DNA of 64,000 bases from Luffa acutangula (lineage: Eukaryota > Streptophyta > Magnoliopsida > Cucurbitales > Cucurbitaceae), in assembly GCA_036850905.1 (NCBI GenBank), contig CM072087.1, positions 37,365,689-37,429,688 on the forward strand, given 5' to 3'. The notes beneath the pieces were generated by a model, which ran no database searches, was not told the origin of the DNA, and was given only the letters and a program-made list of their open reading frames with translations. A program made the position numbers and the translations under genes. This document shows positions 1 to 9,336 of the stretch, in pieces (within the stretch, counting starts at the first letter, position 1; each line of letters opens with the position of its first letter).

Positions 1-874
1 AACATCCTGAATCTAATATCCATTCTTCAGTTGGATCAATTTCAGTTACAGCAAGGACTTCGGCTAACTCATAGCTCTCATGAACATTAGCTTAAGTTTG
101 ACCCTCTTTCTTATTTTGAAACTTATTTTTATACTGAAGCTTTCTACAATCTTTTATGAGGTGCCCAGATTTATGACAATAAAAGCACTCACGAGTTTCC
201 TTTCCCTTAGACTTAGATCTGTGTTTACTGTGATCTTTCTTTGTATTTTTAGACTGATTTGACCTAGTTTCTGATCTTCCTCTTACTGTCAAAGCTTCTG
301 TTTCCTTTTTCTGAGGTCTGGATTCTAGCTCTTTTGATCGAAGAGCATTTAAAACTAGGCTCATCGAAAGAGAATCCCTCCCATATTTTATGGCTGCCCT
401 TATTTCTTTATAACTCTCTGGTAGTGAGTTTAGTAATATAATGGCTTGATTTTCATCATCAATATTTTCCCCTATGTTTGTAACATCTAAACAAATTTTA
501 ATGTATTCGTCTAGATTATCTTCAAGGGGCTTAGAGGGATCCATTCGATATCCAAACAATCTTTCTTTTAGAAGAATCTTATTAGACAAAGACTTATTTA
601 AGAACATTTCATCTAACTTTTTCCACAGATCTACAGCCGTAGTTACTTCATTTACTTGTCTTAACACCGTATCTGAAAGGTACAGAATCATAGTGCTAAA
701 AGCTATTTCATCCATTTCCTGTTTTTTCTCCTGTGTTACAGTATCAGGGATATTATCAGGCTTATCAAGAATGTTAGCAACCTTCAATTAAACTAGCAGA
801 GCTTTCAATTTCTTTTTCCACAAACTAAAATCCCCTTTCCCATCAAACTTTTCTAATTCGAATTTAGCAGACAT
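1..874 (-). pseudogene. Copia gag with start of protease, broken by two in-frame stops
   Basis: The frame opens with ATG at 874-872, giving MSAKFELEKFDGKGDF, the usual N-terminus of copia gag. About 28 codons in there is a TAA at 790-788. The frame then continues from 787 to 95 with a UBN2-type gag core and a CCHC zinc knuckle (CFYCHKSGHLIKDC, fits CX2CX4HX4C) that binds the element RNA. A second TAA sits at 94-92, after which the same frame runs on to WILDSGC at the left edge. Both stops are TAA where a CAA glutamine codon would fit, consistent with C-to-T decay. Gag would form the virus-like particle; this copy cannot make it whole. Gag identity is secure; the ancestral codons are inferred. 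Confidence 0.9.
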
Positions 875-1145
875 GGTTTAACAAGAACACAGAAGCAAAT
901 TCCAGCAGTCTCAAATTCCAACAGTCTCAAAAAACAAATTCCAGCAGTCTCAAAGATTATTTCCAGCAGACGGATATATTCACAGAGAGGAAAAAACGAA
1001 TAAACCTTAACTAACCTCTTATTGAGATTAAATCTCACCAAAGGAAAAAGAAGCAAGCAGCGAATTGATTCCTTAGCAGCTTCAATCGAACGATTACGAA
1101 CTCTCTGCCTCTCCTTTCATCACCGATTACTGCTCCAATACCAAT

Positions 1146-1688
1146 TGTGATGAAAGTTAGCAAACAAACAAATACAGAATATAAACTGAAAATTGAGAGA
1201 GAGTAAGGGAGAAAGACAAAACACTCGGTTTATAGTGGTTCAACCATATTTCTATGGTCTACATCCACTTTCTTAAAGGGGGCAGGGCAACTGATCTTAT
1301 TCCAAAGAAGAATCCACCGAAAAATTACAGAAATGGAGGAGATAGAACTCCTCAGCATCACTCAAAACCTCACTTCCCTGATTTCCCAAGCTCACAGACA
1401 CTCTTTCTCTCCCCAGCACACTCTGCGTAAATTGATGGGAGAAAGGATGTATTTATACACATCCTAATAGGGTTACAAATAGTGGGCTTCTCAAATAATG
1501 AAGGCCCATACAAATTAAAAGAGAAATAAAGTGGGCTTTGGAGTAAAATCTTGGGGCAACAAGAAATATGGCTAAAAACAAATAGGTGGCTTGAAATATA
1601 GCTACAAACGTTTAAAAATTAAATAGATGGCTAAACGATTTAATGATTAATAAATCCATATTTGTAAAAGACAAATATGCCCCCAACA
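1146..1688 (-). repeat. 5' LTR of the left-edge copia element (543 bp)
   Basis: On the minus strand it starts TGTTGGGGGCATATTTG and ends CATCACA, so it has the TG...CA ends of an LTR and abuts the primer-binding site. A TATA box (GTATAAATAC) lies at 1458-1449. The partner LTR is outside the window, so the right end is judged from the TG dinucleotide and the G-rich start. Confidence 0.75.
1449..1458 (-). promoter_or_regulatory. TATA box in copia LTR
   Basis: GTATAAATAC on the minus strand, where the LTR promoter (U3/R boundary) should be. Position and sequence are seen; activity is not known. Confidence 0.5.
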
Positions 1689-2161
1689 AACTGCCTAACG
1701 TATTCTTAACGTTTAAAATCAAAATCAGAGTTTAGGAGAGATAAAATATACCCCTAAAAAAAGTTGGAGACATTTTAGGAAGTTTGAAAAATAAAATATC
1801 CAAGAAACAAAACTAGTTTGAAAAACAAAACTAGTAGTAGGTGTTACTACTGAAAAAATTTGCACCCCCGAAAAAGTTGCTACCCGGAAAAAAGGAGTCA
1901 ATACCTTTATTGGGGAAGGATAACAAAGTTCAACCTCCCTCAGTAGAGAAAAATACCTTCAGAATGCATTAATTGGAAAAAATGTCCTCTCAATCCGAAG
2001 ACATACTACCTGCACCCAAGAACATCAGCAATTAAAAACCCAAAAAAATAAGAACACCAGCAACCCGAAGACATACTAATTTTCCCCCAAAAATGAATAA
2101 GCTAAAAAGAAGATACCGCCCACCCTCACCACCAGAATGAATAATTGCAATTAAATACTGC
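1689..2161. other. AT-rich flank, no gene seen
   Basis: Non-coding DNA between the copia LTR and the tandem units. It holds two copies of a CCGAAGACATACTA segment (near 1996 and 2056) and, at about 2126-2147, an extra copy of a CACCCTCACCACCAGAAT stretch found inside the neighbouring unit, so the left edge of that array is a mosaic. Confidence 0.5.
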
Positions 2162-3374
2162 AAAACACATCTCTGTCCTCGGAAATGGCGTAAACGACGT
2201 CTGTAAATAACCGTAAATACAAGGGGTAAAAACGTCATGTCACCACCCACCCTCACCACCAGAATAGCCTTCATGCAGCAGCCCACCCGTTCATCTTCTT
2301 CCTCCAAAAGTAGAAACCCTTGAGAGCATTCCACACCCCTTGAGAGCATTCCACACCCCCGAACTCTCCATTCCACACCATTTCCCACCGCCAAACAGAG
2401 TGAATATCACTACCTACCTCTCACACCACGCCGACGAACCATCTCCGCCGTGTCAACGACCTTCATAAGCCGCGTCGACAACCATCTCTTGCATGATCGT
2501 TTCTCCCCCTACGCGACTACTGTACCAAAAAAATTGAAATAGGTAACGGTTTCGTTTCCCTCCCCTTATATTTGCAACAAACAGATACTAAAATCCCGAG
2601 TTTTTAGGGATTTAGTTTACTCCCTTTGAAACTGTCCCCATGGGGTGTATACTAGTATTGACACTCGGGATGTCAACGACTACACAACATCCCTTGTATG
2701 TACCGTTTTGAAATTCGTTCACCATCCAAAACACATCTTTGTCCTCGGAAATGACGTAAACGGCGTCTGTAAATAACCGTAAATATAAGGGGTAAAAACG
2801 TCATGTCACCGCCCACCCTCACCACCAGAATAGCCTTCATGCAGCAGCCCACCCGTCCATCTTCTTCCTCCAAAAGTAGAAACCCTTGAGAGCATTCCAC
2901 ACCATTTGAGAGCATTCCACACCCCCGAACCCTCCATTCCACACCATTTCCCACCGCCAAACAGAGTGAATATCACTACCTACCTCTCATACCACGCCGA
3001 CGAACCATCTCCACCGTGCCAACGACCTTCATCCGCCGCTTCGACAACCATCTCTTGCATGCTCGGTCGTTTCTCCCCCCACGCGACGACTGTACCAAAA
3101 AAATTGAAATAGGTAACAGTTTCGTTTCCCTCCCCTTATATTTGCAACAAACAGATACTAAAATCCCGAAATTTTAGGGATTTAGTTTACTTCCTTTGAA
3201 ACTGTCCCCACGGGGTATATACCAGTATTGACACTCGGGATGTCAACGACTACACAGCACCCCCGGTATGTACCGTTTTGAAATTCGTTGACCATCCAAA
3301 ACACATCTCTGTCCTCGGAAATGACGTAAACGGCGTCTGTAAATAACCGTAAATACAAGGGGTAAAAACGTCCA
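2162..3374. repeat. Tandem direct repeat, unit about 567 bp, two full copies and a stub
   Basis: Copies begin AAAACACATCTCTGTCCTCGG at 2162, 2728 and 3298, so spacing is 566 and 570 bp. The third is cut off after about 77 bp at GTAAAAACGTC, where unrelated sequence starts. Each full unit has a C-rich pyrimidine part, a GATTTAGTTTAC stretch and a TATTGACACTCGGGATGTC stretch. Copy 1 also has an internal repeat of CTTGAGAGCATTCCACACC. Short open frames cross the unit on both strands but resemble no family I know and are not conserved in frame, so I treat the array as non-coding. A plant leader exon is possible: GAAATAG followed by GTAAC occurs in both full copies. Confidence 0.85.
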
Positions 3375-5283
3375 AAATAATCCAGTAAACAGTTCCCTAA
3401 AATGTCGGTAGCCATGCCTGCAAAATCCAAACTTCCGTAGCCAAAAATCAAGAATGCTTTTTTTTTTGTAGTCATTTATCACAATTTCCCTAAAATCTTC
3501 CAGCTTTTACAAATGCATATATATGGGTCAAAATTTCCACAGATCCAAGACTAAAAGAGAAAACACTCATAATCATAAAACTATCAGGGACCAAAGTACA
3601 TGGGAAAAGAAAATGTAATTTAAAGAAAAATCACATGATCAAATAGAGATGAAAACATAAAAAAAAGGTGATTAGTGGAATTTTTTATAAAGTTAAAATG
3701 AAGAGGGAAAACATCAATGGATGTTATTCCACACAAAATTTAAAGGCAACCTAAATCAAATAACAAACAGTATCAGAGAACAAAAATTCAAAGCAATCAA
3801 AGGGGTATTCCCATATGAGATACCCAAGATTCATACATTTTAGATAAGGTGTAAATCAACTAGAACCAATTCTCAGAATCCACTATTAAGCTACATAAAC
3901 TTACAGATTCAATAACCTTGTATCTAGTGACGATATTTTTAAGCAGAACCCTCTTTCACAATAACAAGCTAAGAAAATTTTAGTCATTTAATAACCTCGT
4001 ACCTGGTGAAGATACTCTTGTCGTTATCCCATTCAATGTCATTTAGAACATCAATCTGTAAGTAAAAACAATCAGTACTGCTAAATTAGGCGATTGAAGA
4101 CCTAGTTATGTCAAATGTACATTAAGAAACGGGAAAAAAGTATAATAGAATGCTTGTTTCATTCAAGAATTTTCAAAAAAAAAAAAAAAGAATGTTTCAT
4201 TCAAGAATATAAGATTTCTTCGACAACTTGTCAAATGAATCATCCACTAAATATTTTATATCACAACCATAATCAACATAATAATAGCCATTTAAATCTG
4301 ACTGAAGTGCTTACTTGTTTCCCCTCTTGCAATAATTTTCATCTGTAACATGAAATATAAAAAAAGTAAGATTAATGTGAATTTCTACAGATGGTGTGAA
4401 ACTTCGTTAAAATTCTGCAAAACACACCACAATATTAAAAGCAAAACCTCAAAGTTGAGAGGAGAACTCATCCAAGCACACTTCCATCATGTATTGAGAT
4501 TCTGATGATTCAATCAGTCTATAGAGTAGAACATTCAATTCAATCTTTTAACCGTGCAGAGAAAAAATAAGGTTAATCCCAAACAAAGTCAAAAAATTTT
4601 ATACATAAAATGTTTGCTACACTCTCTTCTCTTCTACTCCAGACTTTTTTTCTTCCCCTCATTCTATATATTTGATATTTTTTACACAAAATATATGCAC
4701 TCTATTAGTATGGTGATTTTGGCTTTTGTTACGTTAAACAATATGTGAGATGAAGATTCAAAGCTCTATCTTTTATTCCCAAATTGGCTTGATGTTTCTA
4801 ATTTTAATTTCTAGACTATTTTTGCAACAAAGAACAATTTATTGAAGAATGATAGTGTTATTGGAGCATGTTAATCTTACTACTAAAAAAACTGGAACAA
4901 AAGTGTAGTAATAATAAAATGTAACATAATGGAGAAACATAAGAGAGAAAGAAATAGAGAGAATTGTAATAATGAATGTTTAATCTAGAACCCACATATT
5001 TAGAGGACTTTTTTGGTGTAAACAAAGAGAAGTGGACAAAGAATGTCGTAAGAAAAGGAAAGGAAAAGGAAAGGGCTGCCAATGGGTAATACTCGACAAC
5101 AAAGTCTATATATTTAGAGTGGCGGAAGTGTGCCAAAAGGAAAAATAAGAAAGCATCCAAAAACATCCCCTTTAACCCAAGTTAAGGGGATATTAGTTAC
5201 TTCATGATGTTTGTTTGCAAATCATTATAGTTTTTCTAAGAAAACTATATACTAACTAGAGGTTTCAAGAAGTTGCTGCTGTT
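3375..5283. other. AT-rich non-coding DNA
   Basis: AT-rich DNA with poly(A)/poly(T) runs and no sustained coding frame. Two short minus-strand stretches bounded by good splice signals are listed separately. A fragment TATC(T/G)TCAC(C/T)AG is present twice, near 3925 and 4005, pointing to a small internal duplication. Confidence 0.4.
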
Positions 5284-5288
5284 AACCC

Positions 5289-5638
5289 TATTAGATTATA
5301 TGGGCTTCCATCTCAAAACCAATTGGCAATGGGTGGAGTGACCCTTGTAGCTTATATGTTGTGAGGTCTCCACCAATCTTTCCGATGTGACCTATCTTTC
5401 CGATGTGGGATCCTCAACATGCCCCCTCAAGATGGTGCCTCTTTGGGTTCACCATTCTTGGATCGGATCCCAATTTCTTTTTATTGGACCGAATACCCGT
5501 TTGGGTTTAATGGGCTCTGATACCATATTAGATTATATGGGCTTCCATCTCAAAACCAATTGGCAATGGGTGGAGTGACCCTTGTAGCTTATATGTTGTG
5601 AGGTCTCCACCAATCTTTCCGATGTGGGATCCTCAACA
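5289..5638 (-). mobile_element. Intact TRIM retrotransposon (350 bp) with 5-bp target duplication
   Basis: A miniature LTR retrotransposon without coding capacity. Two near-identical direct repeats (5289-5419 and 5526-5638) flank about 106 bp. On the minus strand each LTR starts TGTTGAGGATCCCACATCGG, and the 5' LTR is followed directly by the primer-binding site TGGTATCAGAGCCC (5525-5512). A purine-rich tract (about 5433-5420, CTTGAGGGGGCA) precedes the 3' LTR. AACCC is duplicated on both sides (5284-5288 and 5639-5643). The left LTR is 18 bp longer because ATCTTTCCGATGTG is doubled. It must be moved by proteins of another element. Confidence 0.92.
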
Positions 5639-6460
5639 AACCCAAGTTCAAAAGTATACGAGTAAGTAGAAACTCTACCATAAAAAAAACACTTTACATA
5701 ATTGACGTCTAATATCACTCAAGAATGAGTATCATTTCAGACCCTCAAATTTATTCAGTTTCCTTGAGAATATGGTATACAATCAAGCAAACGCTTTCTT
5801 TTCTTCAAGATTTTAGATAAAAGCACTAAGTTTAAAGAGAAAGTAACGAAACCTATACTTTTGTACATCAATCAATTGACAAATTTCTTTTGTATCATCT
5901 TGATGAAAAAACATACTCACGTTTTATTTGCTAAGGATATAAAAAGCAACAGTGTCAAAGCCTGAGAGTCAACTTGATTTTGGTATATTATGTCTACTTC
6001 TAGGTCCAAATAAATTATTGTATTTCCCATAGTTAAAAGAAACATATAATTACTAACATCAATTGATAGAGACAACTTACATGGTCACCGTATTAACATG
6101 GACAATTTCATAATATCATCAGCACTTCATCAACCCAAATGTGGAATCATAGAACCTCTTGAAATCCTACAAAAAGATAGCAAATAGAAGAACATTTAAT
6201 ATCACTAAAATAACACACCGTCGGTCAACAAAAAAAGAAGGAAGAAGAAAAATACACTGCAGCAAATACATACACATGCCTAACAGAAACCGGTTAGAAA
6301 CAGTCAAATGTTGAACTAAAACAAACGAGAAAGCTAAGGAAGGTAGAAAAACTTAAATTTCCTCAACCAACACGAAGGACTGGTCTAAGGCTGAGGCTGA
6401 ATTAAAAATTAAGCAAAGTACAGCTTCTATAACTTTTGGATCCCCACAATATTCGCTTCT
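5639..6460. other. Non-coding DNA, no feature seen apart from a candidate exon
   Basis: AT-rich sequence with no coding frame or recognised repeat, apart from the 86-nt exon candidate at 6166-6081. Confidence 0.4.
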
Positions 6461-6895
6461 TTCTAACTTTTTCCTCCTAGGCAACAAAACAGAAACAGTA
6501 AGAGAAAAGTAACCAGTGCTTGGAAGGTCCAACGAGGTGCAGCAACATTGTCCTTACAGCGGTCGCCATTGCTTAAACACTGAGGAGGTGAAAGAGAAAA
6601 GAGATTGGAATGGTGCAACAATGGAAGAATAGTCTCTCCTCCATCAACTCGACCTCTTGGAGTAACATTATCTGTAAGATACGGCTGCTTCTCCTTACCA
6701 GAAGACAACGGCGGCCACGACAGCAACGAGATGTAGGGGTCGGAGCAAGCGGAGGTGAGGGGGGGCAGTGTAATGAAGGGGAAAAAAATACAAAGATGTG
6801 TGTGGAGATGGCTAAAATCAAGGGAGTTAGGGCATTTAAAGATAAAAAACCGCCTTCGTTTTTTAAAAACTATACTGAGTTTTTTGCAAGATTTG

Positions 6896-7200
6896 GGACC
6901 CGTTTGGTAACATTCTCGTTTCTTGTTTCCGTTTCTTCATTTTTAATAAAGAAAAATAGAATTTCATGACCCTAACACCTATACATTCAATAATAATAAG
7001 CCTATATTCGTTTGGAAAAAATTGGAAACAAGAGCAAAAAAGGAGAAACTAGTTTTAGTTGTTCCAAAAAGTTTTATACAAATTTTGGGAGTGTTTCTAA
7101 AAAATGAGAAACAATAAACATACATAGTTATTAAATGCTTAGATTTCTTAATAAAATTGGAAACAAGAAACAAAAAAACGAGAACGTTATCAAACGGGCC
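6896..7200. mobile_element. MITE with GGACCCGTTTGG-type inverted ends (about 305 bp)
   Basis: The left end GGACCCGTTTGGTAACATTC matches the reverse complement of the right end (GGCCCGTTTGATAACGTTC), and the similarity continues for about 50 bp through a TTTCTTGTTTCC stretch. There is no coding frame. The ends resemble two other MITEs here (22001-22318, 38788-39085) that have TTA/TAA duplications typical of PIF/Harbinger (Tourist) elements. No clear duplication is visible at this copy, so it is older or its ends are slightly off. Confidence 0.75.
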
Positions 7201-7480
7201 TAAAAAGAGAAAAATTGGACTTAACTTTATTTAAAAATCTAACCAATATTAAATTGTTGAACTTTTAGATTTTAGACTTAATTCTAAAAACAAAATCTCT
7301 TATCCAAAATTTAAAAACTTCATTTTTTTCTTTTGAAAGAATTTAAAAACTTAATTATCTTAAGTTAAATCCATCTAAATTAAAATTCCTCAATTACCTT
7401 AACATTATTTTTTTAAAAAATAAAATAAAATGTACAACTTAAATAGTATATAATATGATAGTTAAATAAAATTATTTTCT
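7201..7480. other. AT-rich DNA, nothing seen
   Basis: Low-complexity A/T-rich sequence without open frame or recognised repeat. Confidence 0.4.
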
Positions 7481-7489
7481 AGACGATTT

Positions 7490-7900
7490 TTGGCCATCAA
7501 CTACAAACGCTTTATTGACAGTTAAAATACGTCAATACAACAATCTTTTATTGACATTTAATGCCCAACAATAATAACATCTTTCTTGACATTTTTTAGC
7601 AGTCAATAAAACTACGTAATGTTGATGGCTAAAAAGCGTCAATGATGTGAAAATACGGAGCTTGACCAAAACGAACGGAAAATTACAGAAAACGCGTCAA
7701 CAAAACTATCAAAGTTGACAGTTTATTGCGTCAACTTAAATATAAAAATTTATTGATGTTTTATAGCTGTCAATATATGTATTTTTAATTAACAATTTGT
7801 TTTAAGTTGAAAAACTAAAGATTTATTGACGGTTTTTTTGCGACAAGCGTCAACTAAACAAAAAGGTCACGCGTCAATAAAGGCCAAATTTGTAGTAGTG
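7490..7900. mobile_element. Terminal region of a CACTA-type transposon
   Basis: The right end, read on the minus strand, is CACTACTACAAATTTGGCC, a CACTA-superfamily terminus. Inside it are many short subterminal repeats in both orientations built on TTTATTGACG / CGTCAATAAA, the kind of transposase-binding array found next to CACTA ends. The left side (CAACTACAAACGCTTTATTG near 7499) looks like a decayed opposite terminus, but I see no matching 3-bp duplication. It is either a small deletion derivative or only one end of a longer element. Confidence 0.6.
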
Positions 7901-8290
7901 CCGATTAACACCAAGTCGACCATGGAAATGTGGCAACTCGACATTGAATCTTGATTAGCTACCCAACCTATGCTAAAAAGAATCCTAAATTACAAGGGAA
8001 ATTCAGTACAATGAAAACAAGAAGAAAACGGTTGGGGAAAGTTTTGGGAAAAGATCACCCTAAAATCATAAAAGAAAAATATATAGCAGCAGATAGTAAC
8101 GTTTAGACGCTACACACAGCAGCTCAACGGTACATCTTCGATTGATGTAACTAGCATGCGCGTGAGGGGAATGACGGATCGAAGTTGTCGCGACTTTGAA
8201 TCAAATAAATTTATAATCATCAACACCTAAAGCTAACTTGTAGCAGTAGTGGTCGGGTTCGAACACACAAGTAGTGCATTTATAATTTGT
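7901..8290 (-). repeat. Partial S-like LTR, minus orientation
   Basis: Shares a colinear block with 43230-43500: both contain CCCAACCTATGCTAA, then AATTACAAGGGAAATTCAG, then CACCCTAAAATC, then ATATATAGCAGCAG, then TAACGTTTAG. The order (TATA-like ATATATAG beside degenerate GACGCT motifs) matches the S LTRs read on the minus strand. Both ends are missing; the CACTA terminus abuts it on the left. Confidence 0.5.
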
Positions 8291-8455
8291 CTATCTTACA
8301 TTTATTGTGACGATGAGACTAATGGGGGGGACTTGGATATGCGAGAGATAATTGCGAGGAAAGATAAATTCGAGAATTTAATTAATTGACAGAAAATTAG
8401 ATGAATAAAATAAAAGGATAGGCAGGTTAATCTTACCACAAGGATCACTATAATC

Positions 8456-9095
8456 GAAGACATACGAGGATCAATGTTCAAGTAACAACCTAAAGGGTCT
8501 ATAGTATAGGGATAAGGCTGGGTACCTTATCCTGGCGGTAATATGTGATACGGTCTACTTTATATTCGATACAAACACATTGATCCAACGTGTTCATGTA
8601 GTGGACATGCGAGTGAGGGTATCCTATGCAATGAGTTTGCATAAGACCGAACTGCGGAATAGTAACCACTAGATGTAACACTGTTGACTAGTTAGGTTTC
8701 AATTTCAATAGGATGACCTAGGTAACTCAATTTTAACCCTGAATGTGTTATTAACTCATTTTCATGAGGGATTATCCTTAGATTTGTATGGGTGAGAGTG
8801 GCAAGATTCACCAAACTCAATAAGCCTACCATTTCCTCATATCATTGGAGCTTCTCATTTGTAGGTCCATTATGTCCCCCTGGTAGCTCATAACGGGTAA
8901 TTAGGAACAATTAGTCTTGAAAGGAATTTGAATAGTTCAAAATCCATTATGGGAAATCAAGTTAATTGTATAAGATACAATTAATATAATGTATGTGATA
9001 CGTTATCATATAAAGTTTAATTTAAGATTAAACTTTATTAATTGACAGAAATATAATTAAATACGATTTAATTGTAGGCTTAAATTAAATACAAA
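8456..9095 (+). repeat. R-family copia LTR fragment, plus orientation
   Basis: Colinear with the R LTR at 53788-55793 from GACATACGAGGATCAATG through GGATAAGGCTGGGTACC and GATTTGTATGGGTGAGAGTGG to GGTAGCTCATAACG. The 5' end is missing, as is the whole segment after the AT-rich part. At about 9095 it meets a piece of the same LTR in the opposite orientation. Confidence 0.8.
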
Positions 9096-9336
9096 GTGAG
9101 TCGCGTCCATAATGTCCCCAAGATAAGGTACCCAGACTTATCCTTGTACTATTGACTGTTTAGACTATTACTTGAACTTGATCAACTTTTATATCACTAC
9201 AGAAAGTTCAAGTATTCATACTATAGCCAGTAGTTCTTAGTTTATTGGATTTGTGGTTATTTAGGCAAGACTAATACAACTTACAAAAACACCTTTAATG
9301 AAATAACTTTAATAACTCTTTATTAAAACGAACAAC

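Larger units (their letters stand above)
1..1688 (-). mobile_element. Ty1/copia retrotransposon, 5' part (element runs off the left edge)
   Basis: A minus-strand LTR retrotransposon. In its own reading order it has an LTR at 1688-1146, a primer-binding site just inside at 1143-1132 (TGGTATTGGAGC, a decayed form of the initiator-Met tRNA primer site TGGTATCAGAGC), a leader, and gag from 874. Near the left edge the reading frame reaches WILDSGC, the stretch at the start of the copia protease. The rest of pol and the 3' LTR lie outside the window. Copia membership follows from the gag zinc knuckle and the gag-protease order; it is an LTR family different from the R and S LTRs further right. Confidence 0.9.
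4003..6569 (-). other. Possible remnant of a spliced host gene (weak)
   Basis: Several minus-strand stretches have correct splice boundaries. 4055-4003 is 53 nt between TTACAG and GTACGA. 4342-4315 is 28 nt between TTACAG and GTAAGC. 6166-6081 is 86 nt between TTTGTAG and GTAAGT. An ATG in good plant context (GCAATGGCG) is at 6569-6567. Translating across the two left stretches gives KQIDVLNDIEWDNDKSIF, which looks protein-like, but a stop lies near the 5' edge of the 28-nt piece in that frame and I cannot join a full open frame. A TRIM element sits in what would be an intron. It may be a decayed gene, untranslated exons, or chance. Confidence 0.22.

Noticed and set aside
2032..3482. Minus-strand open frames in the 567-bp units
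   Set aside because: Frames differ between copies, have no recognisable domain and no consistent start; they follow from the tandem repeat.
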